Positions 16,823 to 24,551 of a stretch of DNA of 34,832 nucleotides are shown in pieces. Each line of letters begins with the position of its first letter. Within the stretch, counting starts at the first letter, position 1. The translations under genes were made by a program, and so were the position numbers. The DNA comes from Nocardia neocaledoniensis (GTDB lineage Bacteria; Actinomycetota; Actinomycetes; Mycobacteriales; Mycobacteriaceae). The stretch covers positions 1 through 34,832 of the forward strand of contig NZ_JARWOJ010000186.1 of assembly GCF_029868625.1 (NCBI RefSeq), read 5' to 3'. The notes below the pieces were generated by a model. That model did not search any database. It had not been told where the DNA came from and was given only the letters and a program-made list of their open reading frames with translations.

Positions 16823-17758
16823 GTGACCGGGTTGAGCGTGCGGGTGATCGAACGAACCGACGAAGCCGACGCGGTGTTCGCGCTGGTGCTCGCGGCGGCC
16901 GACGGTGGGGAATTGCCGTCGTGGACGCCGGGGGCGCACATCGATGTGGCGGTCGGGGACGCGGGCGTGCGGCAGTACTCCCTGTGCGGCGACCCGGCCG
17001 AGCGCGATCGCTGGCGGATCGCGATCCTGCACGAACCGGCAGGCCGGGGCGGGTCGGCGTACCTGCACCGCACCGCGCTGCCCGGCAGCGCACTGTCGGT
17101 GTCGTCGCCGCGCAACAACTTCGAACTGAGCGCCGCGCCCGAATACACGTTCGTGGCCGGCGGGATCGGGATCACCCCGATCCTGCCGATGATCGCCGCC
17201 GCCGACCGCGCCGGCGCGCGCTGGACCCTGCACTACGGTGCCAGGACGAAGGCGCACATGGCCTTCGCGGACATGCTCACCGCCCGGTATCCGGCGGTGA
17301 ACCTGGTTCCCCAGGACGTGTCCGGTCTGCTCCCGGTGGCCGATGTGCTGGCCGCGAGCCCGGGCGCGATGGTGTACTGCTGCGGGCCCGAACCCCTCCT
17401 CGCCGCCGTCGAAGCCGAAGGGCAGCGTCAGGGCATCACCGTGCGCACCGAACGATTCGTCGCGCGCGCCGTCGAACGCACCGGCCCCGACGCCGCCTTC
17501 GAGATCCACCTGGCCCAGACCGGCCGAACCCTGCGCATCGCCCCCGACCGCTCCATCGTCGACGTCCTCGAATCAGCAGGCGTCCCCGTCATCACCTCCT
17601 GCCGCGAAGGCACCTGCGGCAGCTGCGAAACCCCCGTCCTCGACGGCGCCATCGACCACCGCGACTCCCTCCTCACCCCCGAGGAACGCGAATCCGGCAA
17701 AACCATGATGCTCTGCGTCTCCCGAGCCCACTCGGAAGTCCTGATCCTGGACCTGTGA
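16823..17758 (+). CDS. Phthalate-dioxygenase-reductase-type FMN/2Fe-2S oxidoreductase
   Basis: 311-residue one-piece electron-transfer protein. The flavin domain has RQYSLCGDP (FMN-binding R-x-Y-S), the NAD(P)H domain has GGIGITPIL and YCCGPEPLL, and the C-terminus is a plant-type 2Fe-2S ferredoxin with C260, C265, C268 and C298. This order (FMN, NAD, 2Fe-2S) is that of phthalate dioxygenase reductase, VanB and the reductase half of CYP116B P450s. It passes electrons from NAD(P)H to an oxygenase. The GTG at 16823 has AAGGG about 8 bases upstream; a GTG at 16796 would add nine residues. No Rieske oxygenase is in the window, but four P450s are, so it is a candidate redox partner for them (inference). 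Confidence 0.88.
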   Translation: MTGLSVRVIERTDEADAVFALVLAAADGGELPSWTPGAHIDVAVGDAGVRQYSLCGDPAERDRWRIAILHEPAGRGGSAYLHRTALPGSALSVSSPRNNFELSAAPEYTFVAGGIGITPILPMIAAADRAGARWTLHYGARTKAHMAFADMLTARYPAVNLVPQDVSGLLPVADVLAASPGAMVYCCGPEPLLAAVEAEGQRQGITVRTERFVARAVERTGPDAAFEIHLAQTGRTLRIAPDRSIVDVLESAGVPVITSCREGTCGSCETPVLDGAIDHRDSLLTPEERESGKTMMLCVSRAHSEVLILDL

Positions 17759-17784
17759 GTCACGTTCACTCATCGGAACGTGAC
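17759..17784 (+). terminator. Hairpin after the reductase gene
   Basis: Perfect 9-bp inverted repeat gtcacgttc / gaacgtgac with an 8-base loop, starting at the base after the reductase stop. There is no T tract, which is common for actinomycete terminators. It could serve both the reductase and the convergent nucleotidyltransferase gene. Confidence 0.5.
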
Positions 17785-17827
17785 AGCTCCTACGGGCACT
17801 GACTGTCGAGCCGGTGAACGCGAAGGG

Positions 17828-18412
17828 TCAGACGGCAATCAGCATGTCCAGATCTGCTTCCAGGTCGCGGTCGCGGTGATAGCCGCGGTCCTCGATCAAG
17901 CGCACGGCCGCGCGAGCCGCCGCGATGTCCGCCTCGGTGGCAACGCTCAGCAATTCGCGCAGATCCGCGAGGTCTTGTGGTCGCGTGTCGTCGTCACGGG
18001 ACAGGAGTTTGAGTGCGATCAGGTGACCGGTGGTTGCTACGGGGAGACTGAGGTCGGGGACGATCTCGATCTCGTCAGCCCCGGCGGCGATCTCCGACTC
18101 GATTCCTGAACTCGCGAACAGTAGGTCGACGAGAACGGGGACGCCATCGAAATTTCGGCGCAAGCGGATCGTGGCGAGACGGCCGTTGTCGTGCTCGACG
18201 GACGCGTGCATGGTGTAACCCGCGTCGAACATGCTGCGTACCACGGCTTCGGCATCGGTGTCGTTGGCCACCGCCACCGCGAGGTCGATGTCATGGGTGA
18301 ATCGGGGAATCGAGCGGGCCGATACGGCGAATCCGCCGACGAGCGCCCACCGGTACCCCAGTTTGTCGATATCGGCTCGCGCTCGCCGCAGCGCTGATTC
18401 GAGTGCGTTCAC
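17828..18412 (-). CDS. Nucleotidyltransferase, AbiEii/MenT-like toxin candidate
   Basis: 194-residue protein with the minimal nucleotidyltransferase core: WALVGGFAVSARSIPRFTHDIDLAVAV, i.e. the GG helix followed by a D-x-D pair (DID) for metal and NTP. A later VLVDLLFAS supplies the expected third acidic strand. Families with this pattern include AbiEii and MenT toxins, which act on tRNA or other RNA, and uncharacterised substrate-specific transferases. The GTG start overlaps the stop of the small upstream gene (GTGA), the usual order for a two-gene toxin-antitoxin unit. GC content of this small locus looks lower than its neighbours, consistent with acquisition. Fold is likely; toxin role is inference. 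Confidence 0.7.
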   Translation of the reverse strand: MNALESALRRARADIDKLGYRWALVGGFAVSARSIPRFTHDIDLAVAVANDTDAEAVVRSMFDAGYTMHASVEHDNGRLATIRLRRNFDGVPVLVDLLFASSGIESEIAAGADEIEIVPDLSLPVATTGHLIALKLLSRDDDTRPQDLADLRELLSVATEADIAAARAAVRLIEDRGYHRDRDLEADLDMLIAV

Positions 18413-18609
18413 GCGAATCGGGCGGACGGGTGGCCGAATGCTTCTCCGGTTCCAGATCGGGACAATAGCCAGGACGCGACAAGGTCATCGAGGTCGGTCG
18501 ACGAGGCGAGCGGGTACATCCGGCGCATTCGCATGCGGTACATCCGCACGCCGAATTCGGACATCTCGAGTGCGAGACGAAGCCGCTGAGCTGGTGTTTC
18601 TTCCGTCAC
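18409..18609 (-). CDS. Small partner protein of the nucleotidyltransferase (antitoxin candidate)
   Basis: 66-residue protein rich in Arg and Met, with helices RLRLALEMSEFGVRMYRMR and DLDDLVASWLL. Actinobacterial genomes often show a small protein with this pattern (a short helical segment, then x-L-x-x-W-L) directly upstream of a nucleotidyltransferase (from memory, not searched). The start is a GTG with GAGGGG right next to it, and the stop overlaps the next gene, so the two are co-translated. It has no recognisable DNA-binding domain. An antitoxin or accessory role is suggested by position only. Confidence 0.6.
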   Translation of the reverse strand: MTEETPAQRLRLALEMSEFGVRMYRMRMRRMYPLASSTDLDDLVASWLLSRSGTGEAFGHPSARFA

Positions 18610-18799
18610 CCCCTCAGGTTACGTCAGGACGTCGCAGGCATGCTCACCAGTTCGACCAGACGTCGGCCTGTCGGTTCAGGCCCGCACACACGATGGGGCC
18701 GACGGCCGTGCTCGCGCGGACGAGCCCTGGGCAGTCTGCGACTCGTGGTCCGTTCGGTCAGTGGGAGGTGCGTGGCGCGGGTTCCGGTAGGTTCGCGGG

Positions 18800-19714
18800 A
18801 TGATGGCGGGGTCTGCTCTGTATTGCGGGACACGGTGGGACGAGCAGGGGCGGTGGAGTTACGAGCTGATCCGGGAGGACGGCAGTATCGAATTTCTGCC
18901 GGGGGTCGGGACCCGGTTGGCGTTCCGGGTGGACGGGGATGCGCGGTATTGCCTGGGATATCACGGGTTCGGTGGTGGGCGGCGGGGACGGCAGGTGTGT
19001 CCGCGGTGGGCGAGGGTCGACAGTGGGAAACAATGTGCGCAGTGCCGGGTGACCGAGGGGTGGGCGGTGGTGCACAGTCATCGGGGGCCGTTGTCGGGGT
19101 TGCCGGAGCAGGTGCGGGAGTACGTGGCGCAGCCGCACCATCTGTACATCGCCTACTTCGGGGACGGGATGACGAAGGTGGGGACGGCCTCGGCGGTGCG
19201 GCGGCATCGCCGGCTCTATGAGCAGGGGGCGCTGGTGGCGCGGTTCATCACCGATTCGCCCGACGGGCTGCATGTGCGCGAGCTGGAGCGGGCGGTGTCG
19301 GAGCGGGCCGGGTTCCGGCAGGCCGTCGCCGGTGTCACCAAGACCAGGATCCTGACCAGACCGTTGCGGCCCTGGGCGGCGGTGGAGGCCGCCGTCGCGG
19401 ACGCGGCCGAGCACGCGGCGGGGGTCCTGCCCGCGGAGACCTCCCGCACCGATACAGCCTGGTCAGGCGGCCGGGAGTTCTACGACACCCTCCACGCGCG
19501 AGGCCGCTTCCCGGATGCCCTCGAGTTCACCGAGGATCGCGGCGAGTACGTCCTCGACGCCGTCACCGCCCACGGCCACACCATCGCTTGCGCGGACGAG
19601 TCAGGCGACGGGGAGTTGTTGCTGGTCAACGACTCGCGGTTGATCGGGCGCCGGATCGTGCTCGACCCTGCCATCACGGCCACCTCGGCCCCGGTACAGA
19701 CCAGCCTGTTCTAG
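18800..19714 (+). CDS. DUF2797-like protein
   Basis: 304-residue protein I assign to the DUF2797 family from the central segment HLYIAYFGDGMTKVGTAS followed by RRHRRLYEQGALVARF, a GIY-YIG-like arrangement of L-Y-I-A-Y-F and K-V-G-x-x-S. The N-terminal 90 residues carry several Cys (YCG, YCLGY, VCPRW, KQCAQC) that could bind zinc. The biochemical role of the family is not established; the GIY-YIG resemblance hints at nucleic acid binding or cleavage. Start is ATG 18800, or the adjacent ATG 18803. It is transcribed alone, divergent from the nucleotidyltransferase pair across a 190-bp gap in which I see no clear promoter. Confidence 0.7.
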   Translation: MMAGSALYCGTRWDEQGRWSYELIREDGSIEFLPGVGTRLAFRVDGDARYCLGYHGFGGGRRGRQVCPRWARVDSGKQCAQCRVTEGWAVVHSHRGPLSGLPEQVREYVAQPHHLYIAYFGDGMTKVGTASAVRRHRRLYEQGALVARFITDSPDGLHVRELERAVSERAGFRQAVAGVTKTRILTRPLRPWAAVEAAVADAAEHAAGVLPAETSRTDTAWSGGREFYDTLHARGRFPDALEFTEDRGEYVLDAVTAHGHTIACADESGDGELLLVNDSRLIGRRIVLDPAITATSAPVQTSLF

Positions 19715-19741
19715 CCGGTCTGCAGGACGGCCCGCGATCTC

Positions 19742-19951
19742 TCAGGTGTTGCAGCCCTGGGACGGATCACCCGAGGCCGACGGCGGCAGCTGGATCAGGC
19801 AGACCAGCGTGTCGAGAATCGCGAGCGGGAGTTCGGCGGAACCGGAGGCCACGGACGCGGCGGCCGGCGCGGCGGCCACGGCGGGCGCCGCCGACAGCGG
19901 CAGGCTGACCGCCACGGTGGCGAGCAGGACGGACGCGAGCTTCTTGGACAT
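19742..19951 (-). CDS. Small secreted protein
   Basis: 69-residue protein with a clean signal peptide: MSKKLASVLLATVAVSLPLS followed by APAVAAAP, with cleavage likely after an AxA. The mature part is about 40 residues, with one Cys in the hydrophobic stretch LDTLVCLIQLPPS and one three residues from the end (GCNT), so a disulfide is possible. GAGG lies about 6 bases before the ATG. It has no domain I recognise; short exported Ala-rich proteins like this are common in Nocardia-type genomes. It lies downstream of a P450 gene on the same strand, across a 223-bp gap that probably contains its own promoter. Confidence 0.7.
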   Translation of the reverse strand: MSKKLASVLLATVAVSLPLSAAPAVAAAPAAASVASGSAELPLAILDTLVCLIQLPPSASGDPSQGCNT

Positions 19952-20174
19952 GGTCACCTCGTTGCCGTGGACAGCTGGATCGAGCCCGATGCTACGCCGC
20001 CGACCCGACACACCCGCCCGGTAGCGCCCGCCGGCCGGTGCGCACGGCATCGGTGGGCGGGGCGAGTGATCCGGCCCCGCGGTGCTCCCGCCGCGGTCGT
20101 GGATCGGCGGCATCGCGCAACCCGCGGGGATGGACGATGCGCAGCCGCCGCGACCCGGGTGGCGCGATCTCTGC

Positions 20175-21401
20175 TCAGCGCAGTCGGACCGGGAGTTCGA
20201 GCAAACCGCGGATGAGTGTGCTGGTCTGCCAAGCGACCGTGGCCGCCGCGGGTGCCAGGCGCAGCTCGGGAAAACGGGTGAGCAGCGTGGTGAAGGCGAT
20301 TTCGGCTTCGAGGCGAGCCAAGGGGGCGCCGACGCAGAAGTGGATGCCGTGGCCGAAGGCGAGGTGCCCGGTGGGGTGACCATCGGTGGCCAGGGTGTCC
20401 GGGTCGGCGAAGCGGGCGGGGTCGCGGTTGGCGGCCGCGAGGGAGACGTAGACCAGTTCGTTCGCGGGAATCTCGATGCCGCCCAGGGTGACCGGCTCGG
20501 TCGTGAAGCGCGCCGTCGCCATGCCGACCGGTCCGTCGTAGCGGAGGAACTCCTCGATCGCCGCGGGCACGCCCGACGGGTCGGTGCACAGGGACTCCCA
20601 CTGCGCACGGTCGCGGAGCAGCGCGTTGACGCCGTTGCCGATGAGATTCACGGTGGTCTCGTGCCCGGCGACGAGCAGCAGGAACGCCATCGACACCAGC
20701 TCCCGGTCGGTGAGCCGGTCGCCGTCGTCATCGGCCAGTACCAGCTGGGACAGCAGGTCGTCGGCGGGATCGGCCTGCTTGGCCCGCACCAGGTCCGCCA
20801 GGTAGCCGACCATCGCCGCCGACGCGGCGGGCCGCTCGGTGTCCTCGCCCTCCCCGACCACGGTGACCAGCGCCCTGGTCCAGGCCTGGAAGTCGGCACG
20901 ATCGGCGTAGGGCACCCCGAGCAGTTCGCAGATCACCGTCACCGGAAGGGGATTGGCGAACTCCGCCATCAGATCCACCTCGTCGCGCTCGGCGATCGCG
21001 TCGAGCAGCGCGGCCGTGATCTGTTCGATCCGCGGGCGCAACGCGGCGACCTGCTTGGCGGTGAACGCCTTGTTGACCAGCTTGCGCAGCCGGGTGTGCG
21101 CGGGTGGGTCGGTGCTGAGCATGTGGCTGAGCAGGGTCAGCACGTTCGGGTCCGACGGGGTGGAGTCGCGCTTCTCGTGCACGATCGCGTCGACCCGGAC
21201 CACGTCCTTGGCCAGGCGCGGATCGGCCAGGGCCTGGCGGGCCTCGGCGTAGCCGACGATCACCCAGCGGATGACGTCGTCGGGGAAGCGGACCCGGTGC
21301 ACCGGGGCCTCGGCGCGCCAGCGCCGGTAGTGGGCGTGCGGATCGTCGAAGAAGTCGGCGCCGATGGACGCGACGGGGGCAGCTGCGGTGATGTCGGCCA
21401 T
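20175..21401 (-). CDS. Cytochrome P450 (stand-alone, bacterial class I)
   Basis: 408-residue soluble P450. I-helix AGHETT, K-helix E-x-x-R in EEFLRYD, and the haem loop FGHGIHFCVG with ligand Cys356. The N-terminus FFDDPHAHYRRWRAEAPVHRV is typical of CYP105/107-like enzymes. It hydroxylates or otherwise oxidises a substrate with electrons from a ferredoxin-type partner. It is transcribed alone, away from the PaaI-like thioesterase gene, and lies some 6 kb from the three clustered P450s. Its sequence is less like theirs than they are like each other. No strong ribosome-binding site precedes the ATG. Substrate unknown. Confidence 0.88.
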   Translation of the reverse strand: MADITAAAPVASIGADFFDDPHAHYRRWRAEAPVHRVRFPDDVIRWVIVGYAEARQALADPRLAKDVVRVDAIVHEKRDSTPSDPNVLTLLSHMLSTDPPAHTRLRKLVNKAFTAKQVAALRPRIEQITAALLDAIAERDEVDLMAEFANPLPVTVICELLGVPYADRADFQAWTRALVTVVGEGEDTERPAASAAMVGYLADLVRAKQADPADDLLSQLVLADDDGDRLTDRELVSMAFLLLVAGHETTVNLIGNGVNALLRDRAQWESLCTDPSGVPAAIEEFLRYDGPVGMATARFTTEPVTLGGIEIPANELVYVSLAAANRDPARFADPDTLATDGHPTGHLAFGHGIHFCVGAPLARLEAEIAFTTLLTRFPELRLAPAAATVAWQTSTLIRGLLELPVRLR

Positions 21402-21553
21402 CCCGCGACGGTACCGGCGCCCGGTGCACGACTCACCGGACTCGGGTGATCTCGATCAGGCGATCGGAGGTCGGGATGGAATGGCTTGCGGCCAGACGGA
21501 ATTCACCACGCGCTGGTCGAATGGCGGAGGAATCGTCCGCAGGGAGGAAAACC

Positions 21554-22021
21554 ATGACCAGTACTGATGTCGACGTCGACGCGACCGCGGCTCGGCGCGT
21601 CGCCGAACTGACCGCGGTGTTCGAACGCGGGCTGCAGGAGAAGCTGGGGGTCGGCGATTCGCTCGGCATCCGCCTGGAGAGCGCGGCCAAGGGGCGCACC
21701 CGCTACTACCTCGACCCCAACCCGGCGACCATCAACGCCATGTTCACCGTGCACGGCGGCGTGCTGGCCACGCTGCTCGACACCGCGATGGGCAGCGCGG
21801 TGTTCACCGAGCTCGCCGACGGTGTCGCCTACACCACCCTCGAGCTGAAGGTGAACTTCATCCGCGCGGTCACCCTCGACGGCAGCCGGCTGACCTGCGA
21901 GGCCACCGCCGTTCACGTCGGCAGGCGCACCGCCACCGCCGAGGGCCGCATCACCGACGCCGCGGGCAAGCTCATCGCCCACGGCAGCACCACGATTCTC
22001 GTCCTGGCCCAGAGCAACTGA
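21554..22021 (+). CDS. PaaI-type hotdog thioesterase
   Basis: 155-residue single-hotdog acyl-CoA thioesterase of the PaaI/4HBT group. The signature is FTVHGGVLATLLDTAMGSAV, with the HGG and the following acidic helix of this group, and YTTLELKVNFIRAV. It hydrolyses an aryl- or acyl-CoA thioester. ATG 21554 is preceded by AGGGAGG at good spacing; the upstream in-frame ATGs have no such site. It is divergent from the lone P450 (152-bp gap) and convergent with the desaturase operon, from which it is separated by a strong hairpin. Confidence 0.82.
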   Translation: MTSTDVDVDATAARRVAELTAVFERGLQEKLGVGDSLGIRLESAAKGRTRYYLDPNPATINAMFTVHGGVLATLLDTAMGSAVFTELADGVAYTTLELKVNFIRAVTLDGSRLTCEATAVHVGRRTATAEGRITDAAGKLIAHGSTTILVLAQSN

Positions 22022-22024
22022 CGA

Positions 22025-22068
22025 CAGCGAAACGGCCCTGCTCAGCGCCGAGCAGGGCCGTTTCGCTG
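22025..22068. terminator. Strong bidirectional terminator hairpin
   Basis: A perfect 19-bp inverted repeat (cagcgaaacggccctgctc and its complement) with a 6-base loop fills nearly all of the gap between the convergent thioesterase and desaturase genes. The arms end in short A and T runs, so it can work in either direction. Confidence 0.9.
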
Positions 22069-22072
22069 TGTC

Positions 22073-22915
22073 TCAGGCGACGGTGCGGCAGCTCTCGACG
22101 AAGGAGATGAGCTCGTCGACGGGCTCGGTGCGGGTGTCCACGGCCCGATCGATCACCTTCACCAGGTGTTCGTAGGCAGCGGTGTGGTCGTAATCGGCGA
22201 CCTCGGCGATGCGCAGCGCCCACCGCCAGTAGCCGCGCAGCGTGTCCGACAGCGGCATCCGGAAATGGGCGATGACGTCGCGGATCGGCGCCACCACCGC
22301 GTCACCGTCGTGGCGCAGGTACCGGGTCACCACCTCGGCCATGAAACTGAAATGCCTGGCCTCGTCGCGGGACAGGCGGGTGAGCACGGCCGCCAGCACC
22401 GGATCGGTGACGACGTCGCGCAGCTGCTGGTAGTACATCTGCGTCGCCTTCTCCTGCACCAGCGCGTAGGCGAAGAACTGCACGGGATGGTCGTAGGGCA
22501 GGTCGAACGGCTTGTGTCCCTCGACCGCCAGTTCCGAACGCAGCGTTGACCGTTCGGCCATGCCCGCCGCCTCCTGATAGCGGGCCAGCGCCCTGGCGTG
22601 GGTGTCCTCCTCGAGCGCCCAGCGCACGGTGAAGTGGTAGAGCTCCCGATTGTGTTCGAAGGTCGGCAGATCCACGCTGGAGTCGACGGGGAAGTGCCGG
22701 TGGTAGACATCGAAATAGCCGGGCAGGTGGTCCTCGATGAGGGTGACGAACTGGACCGCGGACCGTTGCCCCTCGGTGAGCCTGCCCGCGTCGGCGGCGG
22801 CCCAGTCGAAGGCGGTCTCGACGTCCCAGGCGCGGGTCGCGGGGGAGGCGGCGAGGAATCCGTCGACCGCGGCGGTCAGCTCGGTGACGGGCAGCAGCCC
22901 CGGTGTGCTGATCAT
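22073..22915 (-). CDS. Acyl-ACP desaturase (plant-type, DesA-like diiron enzyme)
   Basis: 280-residue soluble diiron enzyme of the stearoyl-ACP desaturase / mycobacterial DesA group. The four-helix ferritin-like ligand set is complete: E61, E103-x-x-H106 (WALEEDTHARAL), E155 (LVQEKATQMYY) and E185-x-x-H188 (SRDEARHFSFM). The LEEDTH and DEARH motifs are those of acyl-ACP desaturases, which insert a double bond into an ACP-bound chain using O2 and a ferredoxin. It is the last gene of the operon that also encodes a stand-alone ACP, its probable substrate carrier. The ATG is 3 bases after the methyltransferase stop. Position of the double bond cannot be predicted. Confidence 0.85.
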   Translation of the reverse strand: MISTPGLLPVTELTAAVDGFLAASPATRAWDVETAFDWAAADAGRLTEGQRSAVQFVTLIEDHLPGYFDVYHRHFPVDSSVDLPTFEHNRELYHFTVRWALEEDTHARALARYQEAAGMAERSTLRSELAVEGHKPFDLPYDHPVQFFAYALVQEKATQMYYQQLRDVVTDPVLAAVLTRLSRDEARHFSFMAEVVTRYLRHDGDAVVAPIRDVIAHFRMPLSDTLRGYWRWALRIAEVADYDHTAAYEHLVKVIDRAVDTRTEPVDELISFVESCRTVA

Positions 22916-22918
22916 GTC

Positions 22919-23752
22919 CTACCTGGCATTCCGGCAGACCAGCGCGTAATGCTTGGTGGTGTAACCCCAGCCCGCGTTGGCGATCTCGAGATAGTGGCGC
23001 AGCTTGGCCGCCAGGCCGGCGCCGTGCGCGTCGATGCGATCGGCGGCGGCGTCGACATTGGCGATCCAGTCCTCGATCGTGCGCCGGTAGGCGTCGGTGA
23101 GGTCGTCGACCGAGATCACCGAGAACCCCGCGTTCTCGGCGGCCGCGATCAGTTCCGACAGGGGACGCAGTTCGCCGAAGCCGAAGATGTCCTCGCGGAC
23201 GAACCCGGTGCCGTCGCGATCGTCGAACGCGGAACGGGTGGCCGCGTTGCGGAAGCAGCTCTCCGACACGTAGAGCGTGCCGCCGCGACGCAGCACCGCC
23301 TTGGCGCGCCGGAACACCTCGTCGGGATCGGGCATGTGCACGATCGAGCCGAGCAGGGTGACGGCGTCGAAGCCGCGCGCGGGCAGCTCGAGCTGCTCGA
23401 AATGCCCGACCCGGGTGCTGACCAGATCGGCGACCCCGCGGGCGGCGGCCTGCGCGGCGATGTACTCGTGCTGGCGCGGCGCCGGACTGATCCCCAGTGT
23501 CCGGCACCCCAATTCGCTCGCCATGTACAGGATCAGCGAACCCCAGCCGCACCCCACGTCGAGCAGCTGTTCCCCGCCGCGCAGGCCCAGCCGCTCCGCG
23601 ACGAATCGCAGCTTGTTGCGCTGGGCCGCTTCCAGGGTGTCGGTGTCCGATTCGTACAGCGCCGCACTGTATTTGCGCAGCGGATCGAGGAACTCGCCGA
23701 AGATGTCGGGATCGAGATCGTAGTGCTGATTGGTATCGGCGACGACCGTCAT
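22919..23752 (-). CDS. Cyclopropane-fatty-acid-synthase-like SAM methyltransferase
   Basis: 277-residue SAM-dependent methyltransferase. The N-terminal HYDLDPDIFGEFLDP, then YSAALYESDTDTLEAAQ and motif I LLDVGCGWGSLILYMA, are the signature of the CFA synthase / mycolic acid cyclopropane synthase (CMAS) family. GISPAPRQHEYIAAQA and GFDAVTLLGSIVHM follow in the right order. Such enzymes add a methylene or methyl group across a double bond of a lipid-bound or ACP-bound chain; some relatives instead O- or C-methylate small molecules. The ATG overlaps the ACP stop (ATGA) and a desaturase follows, so the alkene it would act on may be made in the same operon (inference). Length is slightly below the usual 285-300. 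Confidence 0.82.
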   Translation of the reverse strand: MTVVADTNQHYDLDPDIFGEFLDPLRKYSAALYESDTDTLEAAQRNKLRFVAERLGLRGGEQLLDVGCGWGSLILYMASELGCRTLGISPAPRQHEYIAAQAAARGVADLVSTRVGHFEQLELPARGFDAVTLLGSIVHMPDPDEVFRRAKAVLRRGGTLYVSESCFRNAATRSAFDDRDGTGFVREDIFGFGELRPLSELIAAAENAGFSVISVDDLTDAYRRTIEDWIANVDAAADRIDAHGAGLAAKLRHYLEIANAGWGYTTKHYALVCRNAR

Positions 23753-24009
23753 GCCGCCGCCTCGACAGCGCGTTCCACCACGGCGGTGACCTCGGCCAGG
23801 GTGGACATGCCGAAGACGTCTTCGTCCTCGAGCTCGATGTCGAAGGTGCGCTCGATGCGGGCGATCATCCGCAGCACCCGCACCGAGTCGACGCCGGCCA
23901 TGGCGCGCAGGTCGGCGTCGGGGGTCAGCTCGGCGGCGGGCAGGCCGGTCTCGGTGATCGCGATCTCGGTGACCGTGCGCAGGATGGTGTCGGCGGAAGT
24001 GGTGGTCAT
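23749..24009 (-). CDS. Stand-alone acyl carrier protein
   Basis: 86-residue acidic carrier protein. The phosphopantetheine Ser is S42 in AGVDSVRVLRMIARIE, with hydrophobic helix III after FDIELEDEDVFGMSTLAEV. The motif is DSV instead of the more usual DSL, as in several specialised ACPs. Its helix II is less acidic than that of the housekeeping AcpP, so it probably has dedicated partners. Overlaps link it to the hotdog protein upstream and the methyltransferase downstream. With the acyl-AMP ligase five positions earlier in the pathway order, it most likely carries the fatty chain that the desaturase-like enzymes modify. Confidence 0.88.
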   Translation of the reverse strand: MTTTSADTILRTVTEIAITETGLPAAELTPDADLRAMAGVDSVRVLRMIARIERTFDIELEDEDVFGMSTLAEVTAVVERAVEAAA

Positions 24010-24551
24010 GGCCGGGCTCCGTTCGGGGAGAAGGTGTTCGACGTGGACAGGGCGTGGTCGAGCAGGGCGACTTCGTCGTCGTCGAGGGTGAGCTGATCGC
24101 GGACCGCGTGCAGGTCGAAGGGCTGGTAGGTGGCCGTCGACGACGCGCACACCGCGCCGTCGGCATCGAGGATCTCCGCGTGCGCGGCGATCGGCCCAGA
24201 CCCGCGTTCGGGCGGTAGCGTTGCCACACAGCGGTATTCGCGCTCGATCAGCAGGGGTGTGAGAAAGCGGGTGCGCTGGGAGACGGTGAAGGCGGGCACG
24301 TTGCGCGCGAGCACGATGAGATTGCCCATCACCTCGTCGCACACCACACCGATCAGGCCGCCGTGCACGACACCGGGATAGGACTCGAAGGCCCGGCCCA
24401 GCCGGAACGCCGCCTCCAGCGCGCCGTCCGGGCGCGGGGTGAAGCTCAGGCGCAGCCCGGCGGCGTTGTGCGGGGAACAGCCGAAGCAGTGGTAGTCCGG
24501 GATCACCGACCACGGCACCGTGACGGCCGTGGTCTGCTCGGCGGCCGTCAT
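24006..24551 (-). CDS. Hotdog-fold thioesterase-like protein
   Basis: 181-residue single-hotdog protein. It opens with a Cys pair in YHCFGCSPHNAAGLRL, typical of a 4HBT branch, and has the active-site-like SYPGVVHGGLIGVVCDEVMG helix. Members are thioesterases, or sometimes dehydratases or isomerases. Stop-start overlaps on both sides (TGATG with the diiron enzyme, ATGA with the ACP) fix it in the operon. It is the natural candidate to release the finished chain from the ACP, or to remove wrongly loaded chains. Catalysis is not proven by the motif. Confidence 0.8.
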   Translation of the reverse strand: MTAAEQTTAVTVPWSVIPDYHCFGCSPHNAAGLRLSFTPRPDGALEAAFRLGRAFESYPGVVHGGLIGVVCDEVMGNLIVLARNVPAFTVSQRTRFLTPLLIEREYRCVATLPPERGSGPIAAHAEILDADGAVCASSTATYQPFDLHAVRDQLTLDDDEVALLDHALSTSNTFSPNGARP

